Shown: positions 15,661 to 25,600 of the stretch, piece by piece
Layout of the letters: each line of letters starts with the position of its first letter
Numbering within the stretch: position 1 is the stretch's first letter
Virus record (IMG/VR): IMGVR_UViG_3300010885_052394
Span: 1-35,710 of that record
Origin: a virus
DNA: 35,710 nt
Strand: one strand, 5' to 3'
Notes under the pieces: generated by a model
What the model was told of the DNA's origin: nothing
Database searches by the model: none
What the model saw: the letters and a program-made list of their open reading frames with translations, nothing else
Translations under genes and position numbers: made by a program

Positions 15661-16074
15661 ATGGCCATACAGACACTAAGAACGCCCCCGAGGTACAAAG
15701 ACTTCTACAATAACCTCGACTTAAAGCTCAACAACAGAGCTAAAGGTGACTTGTACGTTCTAGAAGATTCTGACTCAATAAAGACAGCGCTCAAGAACTT
15801 GATATTCACTGATCCAGGAGAGAGGTTCTTCAACCCAAAATTTGGAAGCGGTATCAGGAGATCTCTATTTGAGAACATCAATGTTGATACTGAATTTACG
15901 ATAAAAACAGAAATAGAAGCTACCATAAGGAACTTCGAGCCTAGAGTAAATCTAAGTGAGGTCTACGTTTCAGCTAACGCAGATGAGCACTACTACTCGG
16001 TTACGATATTGTTCTCCATATTAAATACACCAGATGTACAGACTCTGAACTTAATTCTCAATAGAGTAAGGTAA
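15661..16074 (+). CDS. 25: Baseplate wedge protein gp25
   Basis: The 137-residue product matches T4 gp25 (132 residues), a relative of TssE and other sheath-initiator proteins. It shows RYKDFYNNLDLKL, IKTALKNLIFTDPGERFFNP, FGSGIRRSLFENI and IRNFEPRVNLSEVYV, where the EPR triad is the diagnostic motif of the family. gp25 sits in the inner baseplate with gp6 and gp53 and nucleates sheath polymerisation. It overlaps the gp6 start by one base. No good ribosome binding site is visible: AGGA lies 18 bases upstream, too far for normal spacing. A TATAAATA occupies the space between. Confidence 0.95.
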   Translation: MAIQTLRTPPRYKDFYNNLDLKLNNRAKGDLYVLEDSDSIKTALKNLIFTDPGERFFNPKFGSGIRRSLFENINVDTEFTIKTEIEATIRNFEPRVNLSEVYVSANADEHYYSVTILFSILNTPDVQTLNLILNRVR

Positions 16075-17891
16075 TGGCAAATACAGGCTTTCTCTCAACA
16101 TCCGAGCTTGACTTTAACACGCTCAAGCAGAACTTAAAGACCTACTTAAAAGGCCAGAGCCAGTTCAGCGACTTCGACTTCGACGCGTCGAACATCAGCG
16201 TCCTGCTCGACATATTGACTTACAACACCTACATGAACTCTTTCTACTTGAACATGATAGGTAGTGAGATGTTCATGGACACAGCTCAGCTCAAAGAGTC
16301 GGTCGTGTCTCACGCCAAAGAGCTTAACTACTTACCTAGATCTAGAACTTCATCTGAGGCGTTCGTCAACATCACAGTCGATACCGGACTGGATACTCCG
16401 GACAACGTCGTCATACCAAAGAACTACAGGCTCGCGACTTCGGTGGACAACGAGAGCTATACTTTCTTAGTCGGCGAGGACACGATACTTATATCAAATA
16501 ACGGTATATACGCTAGCGCTAATACGCCGGTCTACGAGGGAATACTAGTAACTGAGTACTTCAACACCGTAGACTCAAATAGCAAGTACATCTTGAGATC
16601 TGGCAACGTTGACACGAGATCTATTGACGTCTACGTCGCTACGTCAAACACTAGCTCGACATTCTACCCATATACTTACGCTGAGTCGCTGTACGGCTTA
16701 ACTTCTACGTCAAATGCTTTCTTCATTACCGGTTATGGAAAAGACCAGTACGAAGTAAAGTTTGGAAACGGATCTTCCGGAAGAGCTCTGGCAAACGGAA
16801 GCTTCGTCAAGGTCCAGTACAGGGACACCAAAGGTGATGCCGGAAATGGAGCTTATAAGTTCAGCAAGACGTCGAGTATCGCTGGGTACTCAGGCGTATC
16901 GATATCGACTGTAGCTACTGCAGCTAACGGCTCTGAGAGGGAGACTGTAGATGAGATTAAGTTCAACGCTCCTAGGTTCTTCAACACTCAAGAGAGAGCT
17001 GTCACCAAAGAGGACTACATCACTCTCGTTAAAGCAAAGTTTCCCGAATTCCAAGCAGTCACAGCATATGGCGGAGAGGAGATGGATCCCCCAAGATACG
17101 GAAAAGTCGCCATCGCAGTAAAGCCGTACGGTAGCATCGCTCTCATTGCTGACTCTCTGAAGAAAGATATCGTTGACTACTTAACATTAAAGAACTTAAC
17201 TACTGAGCCGATCGTCGTTGATCCTGACTTCTTCTACGCCTCTGTCAACAGCTCAGTTAAGTACAACACCAAAGTTACAGAACTATCTTCTGGACAGCTC
17301 AAGGCTGCTGTCCAGCAGGCCATACTGAACTTCGCGAACACCAACGTCACCAACTTCGGAAGCGACCTATCGTACTCTAAGCTGGTATCAGCTATCGACG
17401 CTTCAGATGTGAGTATACTTGGAAACGACACGGAAGTGATGATCACCAGGAGGTGGGTTCCTCCAGTCCAGCAGTCGAACACCATATCATTCTCATTTAA
17501 TAACGCTCTCTATCACGAGAACAGCCTCTACTCCCTCCCGCAGGGACATGAGCTAGTTATCAAGAGCTCCGTATTCAATTACGTATCATCTGGTAACAAC
17601 ACCTACAACGCCTACGTCGGCGATGATGGTCTCGGCAACTTAAAGATATACTACGACAAGACTGACAGCACTACGGGAATAGTCAATAGGATAACGCTAG
17701 AAGAAAATGCTGGATCGGTTAACTACTATACCGGATCAACTCTCGTGACAGCCAACGTCTACTCTTATACTGGAAATCACATAAACATAACTGCTAAGCT
17801 CTCAGCCAAAGACGTTGCGATCAGCAAGAACACGTTCCTGCTCTTCAGCTCAGATGACATCAACATAACGATGATCGCTCAGACGGTATAA
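16074..17891 (+). CDS. 6: Baseplate wedge protein gp6
   Basis: The 605-residue product is close to T4 gp6 (660 residues), a baseplate_J-type wedge protein that forms the inner ring. The N-terminus reads STSELDFNTLKQNLKTYLKG, followed by FDFDASNISVLLDILTYNTY and the helix MIGSEMFMDTAQLKESVVSH, then AKELNYLPRSRTS. A central segment KFGNGSSGRALANGSFVKVQ precedes FFNTQERAVTKEDYITLVKA, typical of the J-like domain. The gene follows gp25 with a one-base overlap, as in T4-like phages, and AAGG lies just before the ATG. gp7 begins one base after its stop. Confidence 0.93.
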   Translation: MANTGFLSTSELDFNTLKQNLKTYLKGQSQFSDFDFDASNISVLLDILTYNTYMNSFYLNMIGSEMFMDTAQLKESVVSHAKELNYLPRSRTSSEAFVNITVDTGLDTPDNVVIPKNYRLATSVDNESYTFLVGEDTILISNNGIYASANTPVYEGILVTEYFNTVDSNSKYILRSGNVDTRSIDVYVATSNTSSTFYPYTYAESLYGLTSTSNAFFITGYGKDQYEVKFGNGSSGRALANGSFVKVQYRDTKGDAGNGAYKFSKTSSIAGYSGVSISTVATAANGSERETVDEIKFNAPRFFNTQERAVTKEDYITLVKAKFPEFQAVTAYGGEEMDPPRYGKVAIAVKPYGSIALIADSLKKDIVDYLTLKNLTTEPIVVDPDFFYASVNSSVKYNTKVTELSSGQLKAAVQQAILNFANTNVTNFGSDLSYSKLVSAIDASDVSILGNDTEVMITRRWVPPVQQSNTISFSFNNALYHENSLYSLPQGHELVIKSSVFNYVSSGNNTYNAYVGDDGLGNLKIYYDKTDSTTGIVNRITLEENAGSVNYYTGSTLVTANVYSYTGNHINITAKLSAKDVAISKNTFLLFSSDDINITMIAQTV

Positions 17892-17892
17892 T

Positions 17893-20811
17893 ATGGTAGA
17901 CTCAATTAAGTACATCTCTAATCTAGTAGAGAACCAGTTCCCGGCGTTCTATGCTGAAGAGGGACCAGTATTCATTGAGTTCTTAAAGGCGTACTACGAG
18001 TGGATGGAGCAGGAGGGTAATACCCTCAATAAGACCAGATCTCTATTTGACACCAGGGACATCGACACTACCGCCAATAACTTCTTGACTCACTTCAGGC
18101 AGAAGTACTTCGTCAATATACCGAAGAGCATAGAGGGTGACCAGAGATTCTTACAAGAGCACATCCTCGACTTGTATAGGTCAAAGGGATCTGAGCAGGG
18201 ACTCAAGCTCTTATTCAGGATGCTCTACAATGAGGACATCAACGTCTACATCCCGTCCAAGGACATCTTAAAGCCATCCGACGGTGTGTGGAGAGAGCCT
18301 CAGTACTTTGAGATCTCAAATAGCTTCTATAACTACAAGTACGAGAAGACCTACGTTACTGGAGCGACGAGTGGAGCTACAGCCTTCATCGACTCTTATA
18401 AGAAGATCTACGTTGATAACTACCAATCGCACGTTCTCTACATCACCAACGTGAGCGGTCAGTTCATAGTTGGAGAGCAGCTGGTCTCTGACGCTGTCTC
18501 TATAGATCAGGCTAGCTTTATCTTGGGATCTCCAGTCGGTATCACCGTCAACTTCGCGTCACCTTACCAGCCAGTAGGCGAGTTCATGAACTCGATCTCT
18601 ACGTTCGGCACTACGAACTTTAACGGCATAATTAACCATACTTACGACGTCACTGACGGCTTCATCAACTTCATAATCGTCGATGGTGGAACTAAGTACT
18701 CCCAGTTTGCTAACATATCGGTCACGACCGGCGCTAACACGATGGGCTACAACGCCAACTTCACTGGGTTTGAGCTGAGCAACCAAGTTGACTTCACTTA
18801 CAACACCGATATAATCAACTACATACCTTTTGATAAGACTCACTACTTCAACCCGAACGTGCACATATCAACACCGTACGACTTCATCAAGTTCGCGAAC
18901 AACACGTACTTCGCTAATGGAGATCTGGTCAAGTACCTGTGCGCTCCTGGAAACACAGTCTTATCTGGACTCTCTAATGGCTCATACTACTACATAGCTG
19001 GAGCGAACGACTCAAGCGTCAAGCTCTCTTCTTCTCTTACTACAAAGACATTCAACGCAAACTCAGCAGTCAACTCTACTAGCGAGTTCATAAGTATAGC
19101 GACAAATACTTTTGCTAACGGCGATATCCTGTGGTACAGGGTAGCGACGGGAAATACTGCCCTGACTAACTTAGCTAATAACTCCTATTACTACGCCATT
19201 CAAGCTAACAGCACTGGATTAAAGCTAGCTAACTCATATATTCCTAAGACTTTCAATCCAAAGCTGACTATCATAGATGAAGTCGACGACTACTATATAG
19301 CTATACCATCGCACGGCTTCGCAAATGATGATATCGTCAGGTACGTTACGTCATATGGTAATACGGCTATCGCTACTCTCGCTAATAACAGCTACTACTA
19401 CGTAGTTCAAGCTAACACCGGTGGAATAAAGCTGTCATCATCACTCGGTGGTGCAGCTATACTCTTGTTCAGCCCATCTCTGCCGAGTGAGGACGGTCAC
19501 AATATATACGGCGCTGGAACTCCTATAAACTTAACTAAGGGACTGACGGAGACCGGCCACAGCTTGACTGGATACACCTCAATCGACTTGACAGCGAGTG
19601 CAAATGAGTTTGGTCACGCCCTGATAGGTAGAGGAGTATCCTTTAACGCCAATACCGACGTGTCAAATACGGCCGACACCATAACTATACTGAACAACCA
19701 GTTCGCAAATGGAGATCTCGTTACTTACCACTGCATCGGTGGAAACACGGCGGTTGGTGGCCTCTCAAATAATACTAACTACTACGTCATCGGCGCCAAT
19801 GACGTGTCGCTTAGGCTATCATCTAACTACTACTTTACGACAGCGACGTTCAACTCAAATACCGGAGTTAACTCTACCAGTGAGTTCATAACAACGACCG
19901 CCACTAACGTCATCGTGAACAACGACATAGTGTTCTACAACACTAGCACCGGAAACACAGCCCTCACTGGGCTGTCTAATGGCTCATACTACTATGCTGT
20001 ATCAGCTAACTCACTTGGGCTGAGCTTATCAGCTACCTATGGTGGCTCTGCAATCAACATAACTAAATCGCTGACGGAATCCGGGCACAACTTAAAGAGA
20101 CTCGGTCCAGGAACTAACTTGGTCTCAGGATCAACTGAGACGGGACACTACTTGACTGGTGTCAGCAAGTTAGACATCCCGCTGAACGCGCCAACTTTTG
20201 GGCCGGCTATCAAGAACGCTAACTTAAGCACTGTCATCGACAGCTCTCTAACTTACGCGATCACCTCAGTAGGTCATATAACTAGGCTAACTGGATTGAA
20301 CCCCGGAAGGAACTACGACGGCGACGTCGTCGTCAGGGTGAGGGACAACTACATCGCGAGCTATGGTCAGTTCGACGCTAATGGAAATATAGAGGGAAAT
20401 AACGCCTCGTTCTTAGGTAGGGCGGTCAGGGGTAATGATATCCCGAACTCAGTTAAGATCAAGGACTCTGGATTTGGCCACAATCTTTCTGGAGAGAACA
20501 TAACTCTCTATAATGTAGCTAATACTAATGCTTTCATCGACGGAAATGTAGTTCTTGGCGCGATCGGCGTCTCTCCTGGATTCTATGAGGACAATAGGGG
20601 AAAGATCAGCGACGGAATGTACATTCACGATAACCTGTACTACCAAGAGTACTCATATGAGGTCCAGTTCTCTAGATCTCTCGATAAATACGTAGATATC
20701 TTAAATAAAGTCATACATCCAGTTGGAAATAAAGTGTTTGGAAAGCCGGTGCTCACTCACTTCGATAATGTACCGCTGGTAGTAGTTGACAGGGCAGTAA
20801 CACAGGCATAA
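17893..20811 (+). CDS. 7: Baseplate wedge protein gp7-like with repeat domains
   Basis: The product has 972 residues, compared with 1032 for T4 gp7. The N-terminus has the pattern common in marine myoviruses: VENQFPAFYAEEGPVFIEFL, then YYEWMEQEGN, FDTRDIDTTANNFLTHFRQK, HILDLYRSKGSEQGLKLLFR and NVYIPSKDILKPSDGVWREP. Residues 330-760 carry about five diverged copies of a module with FANGD, GNTAL, L-N-SYYY and AN-GLKLS. The C-terminal region has RDNYIASYGQF and ends with YQEYSYEVQFSRSLDKYVDI, also widely conserved. gp7 links the wedge to peripheral baseplate parts and fibres. It lies between gp6 and gp8. The repeat domain is shared with two later genes. Confidence 0.82.
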   Translation: MVDSIKYISNLVENQFPAFYAEEGPVFIEFLKAYYEWMEQEGNTLNKTRSLFDTRDIDTTANNFLTHFRQKYFVNIPKSIEGDQRFLQEHILDLYRSKGSEQGLKLLFRMLYNEDINVYIPSKDILKPSDGVWREPQYFEISNSFYNYKYEKTYVTGATSGATAFIDSYKKIYVDNYQSHVLYITNVSGQFIVGEQLVSDAVSIDQASFILGSPVGITVNFASPYQPVGEFMNSISTFGTTNFNGIINHTYDVTDGFINFIIVDGGTKYSQFANISVTTGANTMGYNANFTGFELSNQVDFTYNTDIINYIPFDKTHYFNPNVHISTPYDFIKFANNTYFANGDLVKYLCAPGNTVLSGLSNGSYYYIAGANDSSVKLSSSLTTKTFNANSAVNSTSEFISIATNTFANGDILWYRVATGNTALTNLANNSYYYAIQANSTGLKLANSYIPKTFNPKLTIIDEVDDYYIAIPSHGFANDDIVRYVTSYGNTAIATLANNSYYYVVQANTGGIKLSSSLGGAAILLFSPSLPSEDGHNIYGAGTPINLTKGLTETGHSLTGYTSIDLTASANEFGHALIGRGVSFNANTDVSNTADTITILNNQFANGDLVTYHCIGGNTAVGGLSNNTNYYVIGANDVSLRLSSNYYFTTATFNSNTGVNSTSEFITTTATNVIVNNDIVFYNTSTGNTALTGLSNGSYYYAVSANSLGLSLSATYGGSAINITKSLTESGHNLKRLGPGTNLVSGSTETGHYLTGVSKLDIPLNAPTFGPAIKNANLSTVIDSSLTYAITSVGHITRLTGLNPGRNYDGDVVVRVRDNYIASYGQFDANGNIEGNNASFLGRAVRGNDIPNSVKIKDSGFGHNLSGENITLYNVANTNAFIDGNVVLGAIGVSPGFYEDNRGKISDGMYIHDNLYYQEYSYEVQFSRSLDKYVDILNKVIHPVGNKVFGKPVLTHFDNVPLVVVDRAVTQA
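18880..20170 (+). repeat. About five copies of a baseplate repeat module in gp7
   Basis: Each copy of about 70-80 residues contains FANGD or a close variant, GNTA or GNTV, L(S/A)NGSYYY or LANNSYYY, then AN and (K/S)LSSS. Some copies end with NSAVNSTSEFI or TESGHNL. Copies begin near 18880, 19085, 19290, 19640 and 19890. The DNA copies differ strongly, so the array is old and held by selection at protein level. Confidence 0.8.
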
Positions 20812-20813
20812 CT

Positions 20814-22616
20814 ATGACCGCTATATTACTCAAGAGCTTCTCTAATAAGATCTCAACTAACATCTTCGATGAGTTCTTCAAGAACATATACACGTTTACT
20901 TTTAATGCAAACAGCGCAGTCAATAGCACTTCATACTTCATAACCGCCACGAATACAGGAGATAGTACCGTGAAGAACGGTGATACTGTGATGTACTATA
21001 CGGAAGGCGGTGGAACAGTTCTCCTCGGAGTTGCAAACGCCGGTCTGTACAACATCACTAGCGCTAACTCTACTGGATTTAAGCTAGCTAACGTATCTAC
21101 GGGAGCGACAGTAGCTCTCACCGCCAGCTCAATATCTGAGAATCACCATCTAGCAGTCCAGAATCCGAACTACTACTTCGCCGCGTCGAAGCACTCAGCT
21201 TGGGCAGATGAGAACAACCCAGACACTCCAGTTGATAACTTAAACTCCGTGTACAACTTCCAGAGAGAGATGATCTTCGGCAAGAGAATCGATAGGGAAG
21301 ATCTTACTTATATGATAAGAAAGATCTCTTGGACATCTGGGACGGTGTATGATCACTATGATGATCAAGTCACTAACTTATTTGACTCTGACTTCTACGT
21401 CTTGACTAACGAGTCTAGAGTTTACAAGTGCATAGACAACAACAACGGAGCGCAGTCGACAGTAAAGCCAACTGGAACGCTGACTACTAATTTCCAGACA
21501 GCTGACGGTTATGTGTGGAAGTACATGTACACCTTGTCAAGCACCAATAACGCTAAGTTCTCAACTTCATCTTACATCCCCATTGATCCGAACACGTCGA
21601 TAACGTCAGCTGCGTCGAACGGAGCAATTGAGTTCGTTCAAGTAGAGACTGCCGGAACTGGGTACAGGGGATTTGCTACTGGCTTTATACAGCAGGTAGT
21701 ATCTAATACATTATTCAAAGTAGAGACGGCAACGACGGCTACCTCAAATGACTACTATACTGCGAGCGGTTTCTACGTGTCAGCTGGAACTGGATCTGGC
21801 CAGCTCACTTACATAACGGCTTACACAGTAAACACTCAGGGTCACTTCATAACAACTAACGATCAAGTGAACAACCCAGTCCTCGACACGACGTCACAGT
21901 ACATCATATCACCGAGAGTAACTTTTACTGGCGATGGAACTGGCCTCAAGGCTTACTCTAATGTCAGCACAGCCGGAAATGTGTACTCAATAAACTCGAT
22001 CAACATCCTCAATCGCGGATCTGGATACTCCTATTGCGTAGCGAACGTCGTGGCTAATCCAGCTTATGGATCAGGAGCTACTCTGAGAGCGGTCTTATCT
22101 CCAGAGGGCGGTCATGGTTACAACCAAGCTGCCGAGTTAGGTTCAGCTTACTTAGCTCTGTCGGTTGACTTCGCGAACAACGAGTCGTCTGTCGTGTCTA
22201 CTCACGGCAAGTTCAGAAAAGCCGGTATAGTGTACAATCCCAAGTACTACTCTAATTCATCTCTGGGCTACGCGAACAACGCATATAACGCTCTCTACTC
22301 TATGACGGCGACTATCACTACTGCGCCGACTAAGATCTACACAGAAGGTGAGCTGATGATCGGTGGTACCTCGAACACTCACGCGATCGCGGCTTGGTCG
22401 AACAGCTCTTATGTTGAGTTCTCCTACCTCCATGGAACGTTCTTGGCATCTGAGGTAGTTACTGGCCAGACATCAGGAGCTACTGGAACAGTAATCGCGC
22501 TGTCAAATCCTGATATAAATAAGTACACAAATGAAGTTCTCTACTACGATTACTTCACGCCAATTCAAAGATCTAATACGACAACTGAGACCGTAAAGCT
22601 GTTGATCGCTATTTAA
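20814..22616 (+). CDS. 8: Baseplate wedge protein gp8 with inserted repeat domain
   Basis: The family core is clear: YYFAASKHSAWADENNPDTP, then QREMIFGKRIDREDLTYMIR, ISWTSGTVYDHYDDQ, FDSDFYVLTNESRVYKCIDN and DGYVWKYMYTLSS. T4 gp8 has 334 residues and forms wedge dimers with gp7 and gp10. This protein has 600. About 90 residues (about 27-118) are inserted between the first N-terminal strand and the YYFAASKHSAW segment. They are a copy of the module repeated in gp7 (FNANSAVNSTSYFI, then NGDTVMYY and ANSTGFKLAN). The C-terminal half adds a VETAGTGYRGFATG segment and a GQTSGATGTVIAL segment seen in other baseplate proteins. It starts two bases after gp7. Confidence 0.87.
   Translation: MTAILLKSFSNKISTNIFDEFFKNIYTFTFNANSAVNSTSYFITATNTGDSTVKNGDTVMYYTEGGGTVLLGVANAGLYNITSANSTGFKLANVSTGATVALTASSISENHHLAVQNPNYYFAASKHSAWADENNPDTPVDNLNSVYNFQREMIFGKRIDREDLTYMIRKISWTSGTVYDHYDDQVTNLFDSDFYVLTNESRVYKCIDNNNGAQSTVKPTGTLTTNFQTADGYVWKYMYTLSSTNNAKFSTSSYIPIDPNTSITSAASNGAIEFVQVETAGTGYRGFATGFIQQVVSNTLFKVETATTATSNDYYTASGFYVSAGTGSGQLTYITAYTVNTQGHFITTNDQVNNPVLDTTSQYIISPRVTFTGDGTGLKAYSNVSTAGNVYSINSINILNRGSGYSYCVANVVANPAYGSGATLRAVLSPEGGHGYNQAAELGSAYLALSVDFANNESSVVSTHGKFRKAGIVYNPKYYSNSSLGYANNAYNALYSMTATITTAPTKIYTEGELMIGGTSNTHAIAAWSNSSYVEFSYLHGTFLASEVVTGQTSGATGTVIALSNPDINKYTNEVLYYDYFTPIQRSNTTTETVKLLIAI
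22514..22521 (+). promoter_or_regulatory. Possible late promoter TATAAATA at the end of gp8
   Basis: A perfect late element lies inside the 3' part of gp8, about 105 bases before the start of the 2051-residue gene. It would give a leader of about 100 bases with AAGGA before the ATG. A chance match is not excluded, since one or two are expected in a window of this size. Confidence 0.4.
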
Positions 22617-22625
22617 GGAATAAAG

Positions 22626-25600
22626 ATGTCCGAACTAAGTAATGCTACATTAACCACTCTGTCCACTACTTACTATGATGACTTCAATGAAGATAAGAAG
22701 TTCTATAGGATCCTGTTCAGGCCAGCTTTCGCGGTTCAAGCTAGAGAGTTAACTCAGCTACAGACCATCATCCAGAAGCAGCTGTCTAGGTTCGGTGACA
22801 ACATCTTTAAAGACGGGTCGATCGTAGACGGCGTCGCGATCAACAACTACGCCAATACCCAGTTCGTGAGGTTGGTGGACAACTTACTCACTGGAAACGT
22901 GGCCATCACGGACCTAGCGACTGGAAAGTACATCATAACTAACGGTACGAACGCGAACGCAGTTAGAGCTACGGTGCTCACTGCGCAGACGGGCTTCGTG
23001 TCGACTTACCCTAACACCAACCAGCTCTACTTGAACTACTACTATACTGGAAAGACTGCCGGAAATAACGACGTCACTTCGTTCTCAAATGGTGAAACGC
23101 TCTACATCTACAACGCTAACCAGACCGCTCTAGGTACGCTGAATGGGTCTTACTTAGCGGCAACGATAAATGTGTACACCTCTAACTCATCTACTAATTC
23201 TACTGGAAATGGGTACTGCTTTGGAATCTCCGAGGGTGTCGTATACAGCAAGGGCTTCTTCCAGAAAGTAAGTAGGCAGGTCACGGTCGTTAGTAGGCAC
23301 GTCAGCAATCCAAATAACATGATCGTTGGCTTTGAGACGCGCGAGTCTATCGTTAATGAGAACCAAGACTCCTCATTGAACGACAATGCTCAGGGATTTA
23401 CTAACTACAACGCTCCTGGAGCGCACAGACTCAAGCTAGATCCCGTGTTAGTTCCGTACGACAAGGGATCCGTGTCGAACACGTTCTTTGGAATCGCTGA
23501 GTTTGACAACGGAAACTTAATAGTTAATAGGAACCCAGACTCATCTTATAACAAGATAGCGAGTGTGATGGCGACCAGGACTTTCGAGGAGTCCGGTAAC
23601 TATACTCTAAAGCCATTCACGGTTCAGACATCTCCTGTATCTGGAAACTCAGCTGCGTTCTTTTATGAGATATCTCCAGGTGTGTCTTATGTTAAAGGAA
23701 CTAGAATAGAGCTGCTGAGCACAGTGAGGAAGCAAGTACCAAGAGCTACTACCACTGCCATTACTCAGAACCAGTCAATTACCGCGAACTATGGAAACTA
23801 CATATTCGTAGATGACGTCGTTGGTGTTCCCGATTTAGATAACTTAGGCGAGGTTGTAATCTATGATGCTCCACAGAACGCCGTATCTGGTCTAGGTGGT
23901 ATCTCATCTGGAGCAACTGGAAACGCGATCGGCTACGCTAATATCAAGTCAATGGTGTACTACTCAGGAACTAAAGGCCAGAGCACTTGCCAGTACTACC
24001 TCTATCTCTTCAACATCAGGATGATCACTGGTAAATCATTTAGAAATGACGCTAAGAGCTTCTATAAGAGCTCAGCTCCTAAGTTTAAAGCCGACATAGT
24101 ACTCGATATAGGCAGCCAAGCTGTTCTGATGGACAGCACTTTAACTCCTCTAGTCTTCAGCTCAGGTGTTACATTTACGAAGAGCTTGACTCCTACTGGA
24201 GGAAGTGTTGATACCAGCTTCATCTACAGGAACACTTCGACTACTACTCTAAACTCAAATGGTACTTTCACGTTCACGCTGAGCGGCGGCTTAGGAGCCG
24301 GCGGTACTGAGAGGCTCTACGATGGTACTGCTAGGGACTACCAGATAAGCTTTACTCAGAACTCGTACTCGAGCAACGTTACCGGTACTGCGAGCGCGAA
24401 CACCACTAGCCCGATAGTAGTTGGATCTACGACTACATTCCAAACTGACTTCAAATCTGGAGATGCGATAAGGTTCTCGAACTCAACGGCTTCTTGGATT
24501 GCTACGATCAGCTCAGTGACATCAAATACCTCAATGACGCTGACAGCAAACGGATCTGCAACTTACTCAGCTTATAAGATGCAGCACTACTACGCTGACG
24601 GTTCTATTCTCAACATCACAGACTCGATGCTGTCAGTTAACCAAGCCGCGAACACCTTCACGATTACCAGTGGAATAACTTTTGACTATGGTTCTGGAAA
24701 CACCATGTACGCTCAGTATCCAGTCCAGCGTACTCTAGCCGTTCCTACTAAGAAAGTTATAAACAAGTACAGGTACGTGAAGATCGACTGCTCTAATAAT
24801 GCTGGCGGTACTGCAGGTCCGTGGTCACTTGGGTTCCCAGATGTGCATAGCATCGATAAGATTCACGTGAGCACTGCATACTCTAATACCACACCTGACG
24901 TTAAGTCTTGGTTCAACATCAACAATGGTGAAAAAGATGACGCGTACGATGTAGCGTCGATCTCAATAAAGCCAAGCAAAGCTAGCCAGATCACAGCTTC
25001 ATCTAAGATCTTAGTCAGGCTCAATCACTTCACGGCTAACACCTCAGCGGGTATTGGCTTCTTCTCGGTTGACTCGTATCCAGTTAGCACCGATGGTATA
25101 ACTTCGAACACGACTACTATCACTCTAGCTGATATTCCATCCTATACTCTAAAGAACGGTGGCACTCTTGACTTGAGAGATGCTATCGACTTCAGGCCAT
25201 ATAAAGCAAATACCGCTAATTCAGTTGGCAACTCGAATGGCACTGCCAACACAGATCCAGCAAATACTTGGATCACGATTAATCCAGGATACGCTAACAC
25301 TAACACCTACAGCGTTAGCGCTTATGGGCAGTACTTACCAGAGCCTGACTCAGTGTTCCAAGCTGACTACGAGTACTATCTTCCAAGAAGAGATCTAGTT
25401 ATTACCAGCCCAGGTGGTACTATCAAAGTAATTCAAGGTAATCCAGAGCTCAATGCTAGACTTCCTCTTAATATAAGTGACGGTAGCGTTATAGCTGAGA
25501 CTGCAGTTCCAGCTTTCCCATCTCTTACTACTAGTGAGGGAGAAGCTTCTAACAGATCTGATCTGGTGACTAAGATCATCTTGAGATCTAATAGAAGATA

